Assembly (NCBI GenBank): GCA_947165505.1
Contig: CAMVAT010000005.1
Span: forward strand, 1-64,000
DNA: 64,000 nt
Source: an uncultured Prevotellaceae bacterium
Lineage (GTDB): Bacteria > Bacteroidota > Bacteroidia > Bacteroidales > Bacteroidaceae
Reading direction: 5' to 3'
Both the position numbers and the translations under genes were made by a program. The notes below the pieces were generated by a model, which was not told the DNA's origin, searched no databases, and saw only the letters and a list, made by a program, of their open reading frames with translations. Positions 26,794 through 38,000 of the stretch are shown here, piece by piece; position 1 is the first letter of the stretch, and the number at the start of each line of letters is the position of its first letter.

Positions 26794-29631
26794 TCAGCTT
26801 CTGCTCACTTGTAAACCACTGTCGGAGAGACTCATATCTACAAACCGCGCATTGGCATGGCGATGCGGGTCGGAGGCCAGCACCTGACGGATGCGCGCCG
26901 CAGCATCAGGATCCTTGGCTATCATATAGAGGTAGCCTCCCCCACCCGCTCCGGGCAGTTTGTAGCCCAGGCAGAGGTCGTCTATCAACTGCGTAATACG
27001 CTGCACCTCGGCGGGGTTGGTGCCGCTGTCGAGGGCTTGGTTTTGTGCCCATGTGCGCCGCACCAACCGGCCCATGGTCTGGAAGTCGTTGCGCTGTATG
27101 GCTTCGTACATCTCCATGGTGTGCGCCTTCATCTGACGGAGCTGTGCCAGTTCGTCGTGCTGATTGAGGAACATCTTGCGCACAATCTCTGCCAGAATGG
27201 TTTTGGCCGTGCGTGTAATGCCCGTATAGTAGAGCAGATGGCACGCCTGATAGTCGGGGCGTTTGAACAGTTCGTCGGGCAACCACCGCACCACGGGGTT
27301 TTGATGGAAGCCCTCAGAGGTCTGCAGCAGTTTCACGCCTTGCAGCAATCCGCCAAACTGGTCTTGCCATCCGCCGCCGGTGGTGAGCAACTGCTCCAAG
27401 ACGAGCGTGCGGTAGCCCATCTCGTTTTTATCCCACATCAGACCGCAGAAGTCGTTGAGCGCCCCTAAAACCGTGGCGGCGAGCACACTACTGGTGCCCA
27501 GTCCGCTGCCAGCGGGTATGGCAGAGAGAAGAGTCACCTCGATGCCGCAGCCGAAGGCTTGCAACTGCGCTTGCAACGAGTCGTGGCGCTCGGCCGAGAA
27601 ACCGGGTTGGAAGCCCGCCAGCACCAATGCCGCCTTGGGGATTGAGAAGGGACTGCCCACATGGTGGAAATCGGCCAGTTGCTCGTAGGTGGTGACCACC
27701 TCGGCGGCTCCCAGGTCGATGCTGCGCAGGATGATCTTCGGGTCGCGGCAGGGCTTCACGTAGGCCTGTATAGGCTGCTGCCCATTGAGTTCGATGGCCA
27801 TGTTGATGACGGCACCGCCCTCCATCAGGCAATAGGGCGGCGTGTCGGTCCATCCGCCGGCAATGTCGATGCGCACCGGACTGCGCCCCCATACAATCTG
27901 GTCGTCAAAGACCGACATACGGGGCGTCTGCTTGTGAGCCAAGGCGGTGGTGGTCAGTCCCTGACGCAGCAGGCCGAAGGCCCTGTCAGCCTCAGCTGCC
28001 GCCCGTTCGGTCTCCCCTTTCAGTCGCAGTCGCTCAGAGCGGAACATCGCATCGTGGATGCGGGTCATCAAGGGATCGTCATCGCTCAGCTGCGGGGGCA
28101 GCGCGATATTGTTGGTTTGAAACTCTTGCGCGGCATCCTCGAGATCCACTTGATAGAAGACGCTGTGTTGGTAGTTGCGTGCCAGGAACGGCCAGTTCTT
28201 GGCGCGGTTCTCACGCCGTTGCGCCTCCAGGCGTCGCAGGTTGGCCTTGGCGGATATCTCGTCGGCGCTCATGCGTGGCGACATGTTCCACAACATGCGT
28301 CCGCCGTCTTGATAGGGTTCGTTGAGCATCCACCGGAGCACCAGTCCGACATCGCTCTCATTGTCAACGACGGGGAAGATGCGTGCCGACTGCAGGTCTG
28401 CGCCCCCCTCGACGGCAGCAGGGTCGATGCCTCGGTCGGCCGCCCACTTTGTAAACGGCTGGCCGATGAACGTAGTAGCCGGGTCGGCGACGCTGCCACG
28501 GAAGCGGTCGTCGTAGCCGTAGGGGCGCACTGCATACCCACGCTCGCCCACCGGCACGATGTCGATGCACTGGCCTGCCTGCAGCTCTATCTGCCACGCA
28601 TTCTCCGGCACGCCGGTGATGACATGATGGTGAGCCAGCGTCCACCGCTCGCTGATGCAACTGTTCTCCACCCACAGGTGGTGGTTGTCGGAGGTGATTT
28701 TCACCCACGTCTCCGAGTTCTGAATGAACATAGAGGGGTGCGGCTTGCGCGAACGGTGAATGATGCGCCGCTGGTCGTGTACTAAGTTTTGCACTTCGAG
28801 CGTAGAGGAGATAATCTCGTGAGTAGTGCCGAAGTGGTAGAACTCGCCGCCTGGCAACGGCAGGATGGCCACGCTCAGGGAGGCGAGGTCAGGGTCGCAG
28901 ACTTCCGGTTCGTCGCCCAATGCCCGACCGAAGTCGGAATAGAGGTCGTAGTTGACCACCTCGCCGCCAAGCGTGGATTTCTCACGCAACAGGCGCAGGG
29001 CCCGTTCGGAGAGCAGCCATACGCCGATGTCGGTCAGATAGAAATGGTCTTTGAGCAAGTCGCCGAGCACCTCGACCGACGGTTTCTGCATCATCCGCTT
29101 CAGGCGCGACGGTGTGCGGCGGTCAGAGACGAAGATGCCGTGGTCTTTGGCAATCTCCGGACCGAGCCACAGTCCGTAGCACACCACATCGGCCTCGGGG
29201 ATGGCTTGCAGCGGTTCGGTGGCACGGATGAGCACGTCGCCACTGACAATCATGGTGGTGAGGCTGGCGGGCGCCGCCTGCATGATTTGCTCATAGAGGG
29301 GCACCTGCAGGTCGAGCAGTGTCTGCGACAGGCGCTGTCCCCTCTCCCACCGGAATACGGGTATGGGAGTGAGTATCTTGCCCGACGGGGCATAGGCCGG
29401 CAAGCGCCGCGACTGTCCACCGGCATGGAGGATGATTCTTCGGGGGCAGGGGGCGGGGGGCGGGGGGCAGGAGAGATGCTCGTACAGGTTGAGCAGGTGT
29501 GTGGTGCCTCCGCCGCTGCCCAGTTTGCTGCCTACGGGGTCGTTGGCACAGAACCACTCTTGGCGGTCCAGGCCTGTGATGTCGTGGAAACAATCCACGA
29601 GGTTGGGCGGTAGTGATAATAACTTAATCAT
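26794..29631 (-). CDS. fkp: bifunctional L-fucokinase / L-fucose-1-phosphate guanylyltransferase
   Basis: IILHAGGQSRRLPAYAPSGKILTPIPVFRWERGQ and GHMP kinase region IPAGSGLGTSS; resembles Bacteroides Fkp throughout. Confidence 0.97.
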   Translation of the reverse strand: MIKLLSLPPNLVDCFHDITGLDRQEWFCANDPVGSKLGSGGGTTHLLNLYEHLSCPPPPAPCPRRIILHAGGQSRRLPAYAPSGKILTPIPVFRWERGQRLSQTLLDLQVPLYEQIMQAAPASLTTMIVSGDVLIRATEPLQAIPEADVVCYGLWLGPEIAKDHGIFVSDRRTPSRLKRMMQKPSVEVLGDLLKDHFYLTDIGVWLLSERALRLLREKSTLGGEVVNYDLYSDFGRALGDEPEVCDPDLASLSVAILPLPGGEFYHFGTTHEIISSTLEVQNLVHDQRRIIHRSRKPHPSMFIQNSETWVKITSDNHHLWVENSCISERWTLAHHHVITGVPENAWQIELQAGQCIDIVPVGERGYAVRPYGYDDRFRGSVADPATTFIGQPFTKWAADRGIDPAAVEGGADLQSARIFPVVDNESDVGLVLRWMLNEPYQDGGRMLWNMSPRMSADEISAKANLRRLEAQRRENRAKNWPFLARNYQHSVFYQVDLEDAAQEFQTNNIALPPQLSDDDPLMTRIHDAMFRSERLRLKGETERAAAEADRAFGLLRQGLTTTALAHKQTPRMSVFDDQIVWGRSPVRIDIAGGWTDTPPYCLMEGGAVINMAIELNGQQPIQAYVKPCRDPKIILRSIDLGAAEVVTTYEQLADFHHVGSPFSIPKAALVLAGFQPGFSAERHDSLQAQLQAFGCGIEVTLLSAIPAGSGLGTSSVLAATVLGALNDFCGLMWDKNEMGYRTLVLEQLLTTGGGWQDQFGGLLQGVKLLQTSEGFHQNPVVRWLPDELFKRPDYQACHLLYYTGITRTAKTILAEIVRKMFLNQHDELAQLRQMKAHTMEMYEAIQRNDFQTMGRLVRRTWAQNQALDSGTNPAEVQRITQLIDDLCLGYKLPGAGGGGYLYMIAKDPDAAARIRQVLASDPHRHANARFVDMSLSDSGLQVSRS
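29442..29480. repeat. F4-family repeat in frame inside fkp
   Basis: gggggcagggggcggggggcggggggcaggagagatgc; encodes SCPPPPAPCP. Confidence 0.8.
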
Positions 29632-32185
29632 TTCGGCTCAGGTCTGTTTTCTTTCTTCTGACCATCGGCACCACGATAGCGGCTATCACACTGAGCACCA
29701 AGAGGATGAGAGCTATATGAGCCACTGCCTCGGTCTTCTCGACCGTCTGCGGGAAGAAACGCAGTTCTATCTCGTGCTGCCCGGCCTCCACACGGATGGC
29801 GCGCAGGGTATAGTTGACACGTGCGATATCGACGGGCTTGCCATCGACCAGAGCCTCCCAGCCGGGATAATAAATCTCAGAGAAGACGATGACGCCCCCC
29901 TTGTCTGACTGTGCCTGATAGGTCAGGCGGTTGGGCTCGTAGGTCTTGATGCTGACGGTATTGAGACTGTCCTGCGCCATGGCCGCAGTGCTGTCTGCCA
30001 CGGCTGTCTCGCCCAGAATGTCTTTGTAGCGCACGTCGGCCACGGCGGTGGTACGCAGGTCGGTGGCAGCCAAACCGTCAAGCTCTTCGTTGGCATTCTG
30101 CACATACTTCACCTGGCTCACGAACCACGCATTGCCGTAAGTGTCGCTGTTCTGCACCGGCATGGTGGCATTGTTTTGCAACGGCAGGATCAGGTACTTG
30201 GTGTTGAGCATATTGAGCACCTTCATGCTGTCGGGATTGGCGAAGTGCACGACTGTCACCCCGTTGGCATTCTCGCCCTGCATCTCGGCCTGTCCCTGAG
30301 CGATGTTGGCGAAGGCATACTGCATCTCCGAGTTCAGATAATGGTCGATGAGGTCTTGGTATCGCTGCAACTTGGCTGCATGATATCCGCCGATGCTCTT
30401 GTGGTAGAACGAAGTGCTGTTGTCGTTGAACGTATTGACGCTGAGATTGAGCACACGGTAGTCGGGCGCCTGGTCAGCGAGTATCATCTCGTCGGACTGC
30501 GTCTTGGGCAGCGGCATGCTGCGCACGCTGCGGTCTTGGTTGAACTGCTCGTCGTAGAGATAACGTTTGTTGACCGTCCACATGTCTATCAGGCAGAGGG
30601 CGGCGAGAGTAATGGCCAGATAGAGGGCTTTCATCTTGCCCTTGGCATACACCCAGAGCAGCAGACAACCAATGACGATGATGGCAAGTGAGCGCCAGCA
30701 GTCGGCGGTGAAGATAGCCTGACGGATGCCCACGAGATTGTCGGTGAGTCCGGGCACCTGTGCGAAATACTGCTGCTCTTCTGTAGAGATGAAGCTGAAG
30801 AACGCGCCGGGCATGATGGCAAAGAGCAGGGCCGCGCCGCCGGTGAGCGCGAATGCCGCAGCCACCTGGCGCCACTGCCGGGTCAGGATGGTGGGTTCAT
30901 CCACGATACGCTTCAGTGCCATCATCGCCAACAGCGGGATGGTGAATTCTGCCACAACGAGGATAGACGCCACGGTGCGGAACTTAGCGTACATGGGGAA
31001 ATGGTCGATGAAGAAATCGGTGAGTCCCATGAAGTTCTTGCCCCAGGACAGCATCACGGTGAGCACGGTGACGGCCAGCAGCATCCACTTCATCGGTCCC
31101 TTGACGATGAAGAGGCCGAGGATGAAGAGGAACACCACGAAGGCGCCCACATACACAGGACCTGAGGTGCCGGGCTGCGTGCCCCAGTACTGCGGGAATG
31201 CGCCTGCATTCTGCTCGTAGAGGTCGCGGAACTCGCCTGCCTTCTCCATGGCTTTCTCGTTCATCACGAGCGGCACCGAGGCGCCACCCTTAGCATTGGG
31301 GATGAGCAGCGTCCATGTCTCGCCGATGCCGTAGCTCCAGTGGGTGATATAGTCGCGGTCGAGTCCGGTCGATGTCTGGTTCTCCGTGGCGGGTTTCACC
31401 AGTTCGCTCTTGCCGCGCATCGTCTCTTGCGAATACTCCCAGGTGTGGTAGAGGTTAGACAGGTTGACACACACGCCGATGAGCGCGCCCACGATACACA
31501 CGACCGAAGCCTTGACAAACTGCGCGATGCGCTTCTGGCGGATAGCGATGACGAGGAAGGCGATGACCATGGCGGCGATGACAAAGAGGTAATAGTATGT
31601 CATCTGCACATGGTTGGCATTGACCTCAAAGGCTGTGAAGAGAGCCGTCACGGCCAGTCCCCACCAGTATTTGCCCCTGTAGGCCAGCACGATGCCGGCA
31701 ATCATGGGCGGCAGGTAGGCCAGCGCCATCACCTTCCAGATATGTCCGGCGGCGATGATGATGAAGAAATACGACGAGAAGGCCCAGATGACGGAGCCCA
31801 GTGCGGCCAGCGCCCGGCGGAAGTCGAACGCGCGCAGCAGGATATAGAAGCCCAGCAGATAGACAAACACATACCACACGTATTCAGGCATCCACAGGTG
31901 ATAGGCCTTGACGGCGGTCTGCAGCTTGTCGGTGCTCTTATACGACGGAGCCGTCTGATAGGTTGGCATACCGCTGAAGGTGGCATTGGTCCAGCGAGTG
32001 CGCTCGCCCGTCTTCTGCAAGTATTCCGAGGCTTCCTGCCCCGCGCCGCGCCCTGCGGCCACGTCGCCCTGCGAGATGACACGCCCCTCGATGTCGGCGG
32101 GATAGAAATAAGCGAAAGCGATAGCCGCAAAAACGGCGATGATGGCTACATCGTAGAGCCATGACCATTTCATATTCTTCATCAT
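29624..32185 (-). CDS. YfhO family membrane protein
   Basis: Multi-TM, C-terminal VFSEIYYPGWEALVDGKPVDIARVNYTLRAIRVEAGQHEIELRF. Confidence 0.93.
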   Translation of the reverse strand: MMKNMKWSWLYDVAIIAVFAAIAFAYFYPADIEGRVISQGDVAAGRGAGQEASEYLQKTGERTRWTNATFSGMPTYQTAPSYKSTDKLQTAVKAYHLWMPEYVWYVFVYLLGFYILLRAFDFRRALAALGSVIWAFSSYFFIIIAAGHIWKVMALAYLPPMIAGIVLAYRGKYWWGLAVTALFTAFEVNANHVQMTYYYLFVIAAMVIAFLVIAIRQKRIAQFVKASVVCIVGALIGVCVNLSNLYHTWEYSQETMRGKSELVKPATENQTSTGLDRDYITHWSYGIGETWTLLIPNAKGGASVPLVMNEKAMEKAGEFRDLYEQNAGAFPQYWGTQPGTSGPVYVGAFVVFLFILGLFIVKGPMKWMLLAVTVLTVMLSWGKNFMGLTDFFIDHFPMYAKFRTVASILVVAEFTIPLLAMMALKRIVDEPTILTRQWRQVAAAFALTGGAALLFAIMPGAFFSFISTEEQQYFAQVPGLTDNLVGIRQAIFTADCWRSLAIIVIGCLLLWVYAKGKMKALYLAITLAALCLIDMWTVNKRYLYDEQFNQDRSVRSMPLPKTQSDEMILADQAPDYRVLNLSVNTFNDNSTSFYHKSIGGYHAAKLQRYQDLIDHYLNSEMQYAFANIAQGQAEMQGENANGVTVVHFANPDSMKVLNMLNTKYLILPLQNNATMPVQNSDTYGNAWFVSQVKYVQNANEELDGLAATDLRTTAVADVRYKDILGETAVADSTAAMAQDSLNTVSIKTYEPNRLTYQAQSDKGGVIVFSEIYYPGWEALVDGKPVDIARVNYTLRAIRVEAGQHEIELRFFPQTVEKTEAVAHIALILLVLSVIAAIVVPMVRRKKTDLSRND

Positions 32186-32243
32186 TGGGATTGTTTTCTT
32201 AATAATCGGTGCAAAGTTAATGTTTTTTCTTTGGTTAAAGGTT

Positions 32244-32270
32244 GCAATTCAGAAAAAAGTTGTAAATTTG
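32244..32270 (+). promoter_or_regulatory. Bacteroidota-type promoter (TTG / TAAATTTG) upstream of mtnN
   Basis: -7 TAnnTTTG match. Confidence 0.5.
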
Positions 32271-32316
32271 CAGAGTTCAACCCCCAAACCCCAAAACGAC
32301 CAAACGACCAAGCAAT

Positions 32317-33000
32317 ATGAGAATCGGCATCATTGTCGCAATGGAAAAAGAATTTGTCCAGTTGCGCACCTTATTAGACGAAAGTACCACAGAACGCCAA
32401 CACGGCAAGGATTTCGTGCTTGGCAAAATCGGCTCCAACGACATTATCATGCAGCAGTGCGGCATCGGAAAGGTGAATTCGGCCGTGGGCTGCGTGGAGA
32501 TGATACACGCCTACAGCCCCGACCTGGTGATCTCTACCGGTGTGGCTGGCGGTGCCGATGTCAGCCTGAACATCACCGAGGTGGTGGCAGGCACACAGTA
32601 TGTGTATCACGATGTGTATTGCGGCAAGGAGGTGCAATACGGGCAACTGGTGGGCATGCCGCCACGGTGGAAGGCACCCAAGGAACTGATAGAGAAAGCG
32701 CTATCGGTGAACTGCGGCACGCCGGTGCACGCCGGTCTGATTGTGAGCGGCGACTGGTTTGTCGATTCTAAGGAGAAGATGCGCAACATCCTCGGCCACT
32801 TCCCCGAGGCCATGGCGGTAGATATGGAGAGTGGCTCTATCGCCCACACCTGCCACATCTACCATGTGCCGTTCATCTCTTTCCGCATCATCAGCGACAT
32901 CCCCCTGAAGGATACCGACGCCTCGCAATATTTCGACTTCTGGAACCGCATGGCCGAGGGGTCGTTTAATGTGACGAAAGAGTTTCTGAGCAAACTTTAA
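32317..33000 (+). CDS. mtnN: 5'-methylthioadenosine/S-adenosylhomocysteine nucleosidase
   Basis: MRIGIIVAMEKEFVQLRTLL, STGVAGGADVSLNITEVV, AVDMESGSIAHTCHIYHVPFISFRIISD. Confidence 0.95.
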   Translation: MRIGIIVAMEKEFVQLRTLLDESTTERQHGKDFVLGKIGSNDIIMQQCGIGKVNSAVGCVEMIHAYSPDLVISTGVAGGADVSLNITEVVAGTQYVYHDVYCGKEVQYGQLVGMPPRWKAPKELIEKALSVNCGTPVHAGLIVSGDWFVDSKEKMRNILGHFPEAMAVDMESGSIAHTCHIYHVPFISFRIISDIPLKDTDASQYFDFWNRMAEGSFNVTKEFLSKL

Positions 33001-33024
33001 TTCTAGGACGCACCTACGGAAAAG

Positions 33025-33090
33025 CCGGAATCTCCGGAATCTCCGGAATCTCCGGAAAACCCGGAAAACCCGGAAAACCCGGAATCTCCG
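33025..33090. repeat. nonad array CCGGAATCT x3, CCGGAAAAC x3, CCGGAATCT
   Basis: Direct reading. Confidence 0.95.
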
Positions 33091-33112
33091 AAAGCCTTTA
33101 TTCTAAGAAAAC

Positions 33113-33607
33113 TTAGGCGTCGGCGAAGACTTTGCCGTCGTCGAGTGTGATGTGCAGCGGGGTATATTCGCTGTGGAAATCGTCTTTCAGGCGGTGCAGG
33201 TATCGCTCACTCTCCCATTTGCACATGGGCAGGTCGTGCAGCAGGTAATTGCCGCATGCCTCGGGTCGGGTGGCGGGCACTTCCGTCTGCGTGAGCATCC
33301 ACTCCAGGCACTGCATCGTCAGGCGGCGCATATCCTCGACGGTATAGCGGCCTGTCATAATGATGTACATGCCCGTGAGACAGCCCATCGGACCGACATA
33401 CACGACATCGTCTTTTACTTCCGAATTACGAAACCACGTAGCCATCAGATGCTCCATGCTGTGCATGGCCGAAGGGGCCACGGCAGGCTCTTTGTTGGGT
33501 TCGGTGATGCGCAGGTCGAACGTGGTAAACCCCTTATCCTCGCGTGAAACGTAAATACCTGGTTTCAAGTGGGTATGGTCGATGGTGAAGCTCTGTATCA
33601 CTTCCAT
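33113..33607 (-). CDS. luxS: S-ribosylhomocysteine lyase
   Basis: SFTIDHTHLKPGIYVSR, MHSMEHLMATWFRN, GPMGCLTGMYI. Confidence 0.97.
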   Translation of the reverse strand: MEVIQSFTIDHTHLKPGIYVSREDKGFTTFDLRITEPNKEPAVAPSAMHSMEHLMATWFRNSEVKDDVVYVGPMGCLTGMYIIMTGRYTVEDMRRLTMQCLEWMLTQTEVPATRPEACGNYLLHDLPMCKWESERYLHRLKDDFHSEYTPLHITLDDGKVFADA

Positions 33608-33621
33608 AAATACGAATCTTT

Positions 33622-34242
33622 TTATAGCGTTAATCGATAGCCAAGGTCAATCTGTATGACTTGGTTTTTCTCTTTGAAATAGTCGGAATCTTTAAACACG
33701 CGGGTCAGCCCCCAGTTGTAGCGCATGCCCAGCATCAGCCGCTGATACTCGAACTGCACACCGATAGGGATGGAGAAATCCACACTGTTGAACGATGACG
33801 CCTCTGTCACTCCGTGGTCGCCGTAGGCTATGCCCACATTGTCGCCCATGAGAAATCCCACCTGCGCCCCGAGACGGAACGCCAACTGCGGGGTGACATA
33901 GAAATTGGCCATGAGCGGCACGTTGAGGTAGTCGAGTCCCACCTCTGCGCCCTTGAGGTCGTGGTCGGTGCCCTCATGGGCATACATCAGCCCCAGGCTC
34001 ACCCCGATATTCGGGTGCGCTATATACTCGCCCTCCAGACCGACGGAGAAGCCCGGACCGAACTTCGCTTTGTTCTCTCTATCCATTCCGCTGCCAAGTG
34101 AGGAATAGATGGTGTGGTCGGAGAATTTGGATAACGCCACGCCCACTTTGGGCATCAGCGAGAGTGAGCCCGTCTCGGGCCTCTGTGCACTGACGGTCGA
34201 GGCGAAAAGCCCCAAGAGCAAACAAACTGCTAATTTCTTCAT
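33622..34242 (-). CDS. PorT-like outer membrane beta-barrel protein
   Basis: Signal peptide; SLMPKVGVALSKFSD..., LSLGYRL-type end; paralogue of next CDS. Confidence 0.85.
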   Translation of the reverse strand: MKKLAVCLLLGLFASTVSAQRPETGSLSLMPKVGVALSKFSDHTIYSSLGSGMDRENKAKFGPGFSVGLEGEYIAHPNIGVSLGLMYAHEGTDHDLKGAEVGLDYLNVPLMANFYVTPQLAFRLGAQVGFLMGDNVGIAYGDHGVTEASSFNSVDFSIPIGVQFEYQRLMLGMRYNWGLTRVFKDSDYFKEKNQVIQIDLGYRLTL

Positions 34243-34254
34243 TGTTTTGAGTGT

Positions 34255-34962
34255 TTATAAATCAAACTTATAGCCGACCGACAAATCGATGACCGAATTG
34301 CGCGAGTCGAAGCTGTCGTCTTTGAACACTTTGCTCATACCGATATTATAACGCGCATCGATCACCACATGCTCATATTCATAAGAAAAGCCCACGGGTA
34401 TGGAGAGGTCGAACGAGCGGAGCGTATCCCACTCATTGTCCACGTTCTCAGAGGTCACGGCTTTCATCTCACCGGGCTCCCCCTTCTCAAAACGGGTGCT
34501 CTCGCACTTCATCCTATTGCCGACGAGGAATCCCGCCTGCACGCCAGCCTTCACTGCAAACCCCTGAAAGACATAGCATTGAAGCATGACAGGTACATTG
34601 ATATAATGCAGATCGAGGTGCATATCCTCTACCCCGGTAGCGCCCTCAGGGTCGTCCACGATATAGTCGGGCACATTAAGTCCCTGCAGTGCGTAGAAAG
34701 CGCCGATTGTGGCGCTGACCCTGTCGGTGGCCTGATACTCCACCTCGGCACCCGCCAGCACACCTGCTTTCAGTCGTGCGCTCTCCTGTGATGAGGAGTA
34801 ATGGGCCGTGCCTTTGGTCAGCCTTGCCGCCCAGTCGAAGTTGGTGAGTTTGGCCCACGTCATGCCCACCTTGGGAATGACGGAGAAGGTGCCCGGTTGC
34901 TGTTGTGCCCATCCCGCCATGGTGACGAGAGCCCCGAAGAGCATCATAAAAATCCGTTTCAT
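34255..34962 (-). CDS. PorT-like outer membrane beta-barrel protein
   Basis: SVIPKVGMTWAKLTNFD..., LSVGYKFDL end; paralogue of 33622-34242. Confidence 0.85.
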   Translation of the reverse strand: MKRIFMMLFGALVTMAGWAQQQPGTFSVIPKVGMTWAKLTNFDWAARLTKGTAHYSSSQESARLKAGVLAGAEVEYQATDRVSATIGAFYALQGLNVPDYIVDDPEGATGVEDMHLDLHYINVPVMLQCYVFQGFAVKAGVQAGFLVGNRMKCESTRFEKGEPGEMKAVTSENVDNEWDTLRSFDLSIPVGFSYEYEHVVIDARYNIGMSKVFKDDSFDSRNSVIDLSVGYKFDL

Positions 34963-35071
34963 AAACAGTAAGTTTTGTTGGTTACTGTTTATGAAACGGA
35001 TAGTCAGCGGGTTTATTGCCTTGCACTGCGTCTAAAAAGAAGCCATGCGCCGAAGGATTGCGCCTCAGGGG

Positions 35072-38000
35072 TTATTTCACCAGCACTTTCTTGCCGTTTC
35101 TGATATATACGCCCCTCTGCGGTGTGTTTACGCGCTGGCCGTTGAGGTTATACACGGGCGCGTCGTCATCGCCATCGGTCATCACGGTGCCGATACCGTC
35201 AACTGCGCCTTTCACAACCTCGATGCCGTAAATCTTCAGCGCGCTGTCGGCCGAGGCACGCCTCATGCTGTTGGCCTGTGCTGCGCTCTCACCACCATAG
35301 ATATAGATGTAGGTGTCCTCGGTCACATTGTAGGGGAACGACACTTTCAGCCGACCCTCCAGCTCCATCTCGATGGGCTCGTTGTCGCCAATCTTCACCT
35401 TCAGCACCATCGTGCCGGTAGTCTGGGCTTCGATTTTGATGGTGCCTTTGCCCTCGGCCACCTTGAACACGATGCCCGTGAAGTGGTCGTTGAAGTCCTC
35501 GCCGAAGATATCGGTGCCGGAGAGTCCGCTCACCGTCTCGTCGGCGGTCGGCGAGGTCACCACGATACAGCCCTCCGACGGGTCGTAGCTGCCATCGCCG
35601 CTGCTGATGCTGTAGTAGATGTCGCCCACCGTGTTGCCGTCGATGTTGGTGTCGGCATTGATGTCGCTGGCATAGTCTATCGTCTCGCCCTGCTCCACTG
35701 GTTCAAGCCCCATCTCCACGATATTCTGGAACTGGTTCCACGCCGGTGTCGCCTCATATTTCTCCTTCGTGCCAGCGGGTACGTAGAGGGTGGCGGAGGT
35801 GAATTCACTTTCTAGTGTCTCATAATTCCAATTTGTAAAGGTATAGGAATCTATCTCAAATGGCTCTTCTATCAGCGAGGTGACCGATGTCAGGCTGGGG
35901 CATTGATAGAAAGCTTCCCATCCAATACTCGTTACGCTCGATGGGATGGTCACACTTGTCAACCCCCAACAGTAACTGAACGCATACATGTCGATGGTTG
36001 TCACTCTCTTTGGTATTTCTATGGATGACATAAACCTGCAGCCGGAAAAAGCACCTCGTCCGATGCTTGTCACCATGTCGGGAATAATGGTTTTGGCACA
36101 ACCGGCTATCAGTTCATTATCTGCGGTCTTAATGATGGCATTGCAATTATTCCGTGAGTCATACACGGGATTTCCCTCTTCTACAATGATGGATGTCAGA
36201 TTGTCACACCCAGAGAATCCCATTGAAACATATTCATTTGATTCGAAGATACTGGTTACGGAATTGGGAATAGTGATAGAGGTCAGGTTAAAGTTTCTTA
36301 TAAAAGAATAGATCTCAATCGTTGTCACGCTATGCGGAATAGAGATAGATGTCAGTCCCGAACCGTAAAAAGAGTACCGTCCGATAGTGGTCACCGTATT
36401 GGGGATATTAGTATTCGTACATCCTGAGATGGTTTTATTGTCTTCAGTCTTGATGATGGCATTACAATCCTCACGCGAGTCAAAAACAGGGTTCCCTTCT
36501 TCTACTTTCAAAGAGGAAAGTTTGTCACAGTCTGCAAATGGATTCCACCCGATGGAAGTCACGCTCTTTGGGATAATCATGCTCGTCAGACTGGTACAAC
36601 CAAAGAACGCATAATCACGTATGCTCTGAACACCCTCTTGAATGATCACGTTCGCCAGACTGGAACAATCTTGGAATGCGTATTCGCCTATGCTCTTAAC
36701 GCCCTCTGGTATAGTCACGCTGGTAAGGCTTGTACATCCATCGAACGCATAATTACCGATATTTGTCACGCTCGATGGGATGGTTATACTTTTCAGTTGA
36801 GTGCATCCGCCAAACGCTTGGTTGCCTATGCGTTTAAGCCCAGTGAAATATTGCAGTTCATCGAAACTGATGATATCTGTGTGAATAAACCATGACGTTA
36901 ATTCAATAGTGGTCACTGCCGCCGCCTCGTCATAACTGAGTTCTTCGTCGCCGTTGGTGTCCCAGTTTTCCACGCAGATGGCTTTCACGTTAGCGTCGGC
37001 AAACTGGATATTTGTGTCCTCCATCTCAACGATGTTCATCCCATTCCATAAACTCCATCGCTCATAATATTGTTTGCAGCCCACTGGTACGTGTAGCGTC
37101 AGTACTATGGGATTGTTCCAGTCTGTTGACAATAAGAAAACATTAGTCCCATTGCCAAACCCCAAGTCATAAAAAGACTCATCTGGTATTATATAACAAT
37201 AAATGTCTCTTAGACCTGAGCACCAGATAAACGCGCTACTGCCTATAATCTCCAGATTACTACTGAGCGTGACGGCTGTCAGGTGTTTATTGCCACTAAA
37301 AGCAGACGCCCCAACGATTGTCACCGTATTTGGCATGATATATTTTTCGTCAGACTTGCCAGCGGGATAACACATCAGGATGGTCTTATCCTTATTGAAC
37401 AGGACACCATTCTCAGACACGAATGCAGGATTGCCTTCCTCCACGAAGATGGATTCCAATTTGGTACACTCAACGGCAGGACTATAACCGTAAGAACCGT
37501 TTGGTTCGATCTCGATTACGGATTTGGGAATGGTAAGCGTAGTTATCCCTGTTCCGCCGAACGCGTTTCCCCCGATGTGAGTCACCGTATTGGGGATGTT
37601 GAAATCCATGATATTGGCACATCCATCGAAAGCACAACGACCGATAAACTCCAGATTCGGGGGTAGGTTGATAGACTGAAGGTTAGAACATCCGGAGAAA
37701 GCATAGTTTCCGATGCTGGTCACACCCTCAGGAATCGACACACTCATGAGGTCGGTGCGACCCGAGAACACATAATCGCCGATGCCTGTCACGCTTTCGG
37801 GAATCACGGTATTCAGGCATCCTAAGATTAGTGTGTTGGTTGCTGTTTCGATGATGGCATTGCAATTGTTCCTGGAATCATAGAAACCATTGCCATCATC
37901 TACAGTTATACTCGTCAGGCCGGAGCAGCCTTCGAACGCATGCAAGCCGATGCTCATCACGTCCTCGGAGATGGTCACACTCGTCAGGCTGGAGCAATTA

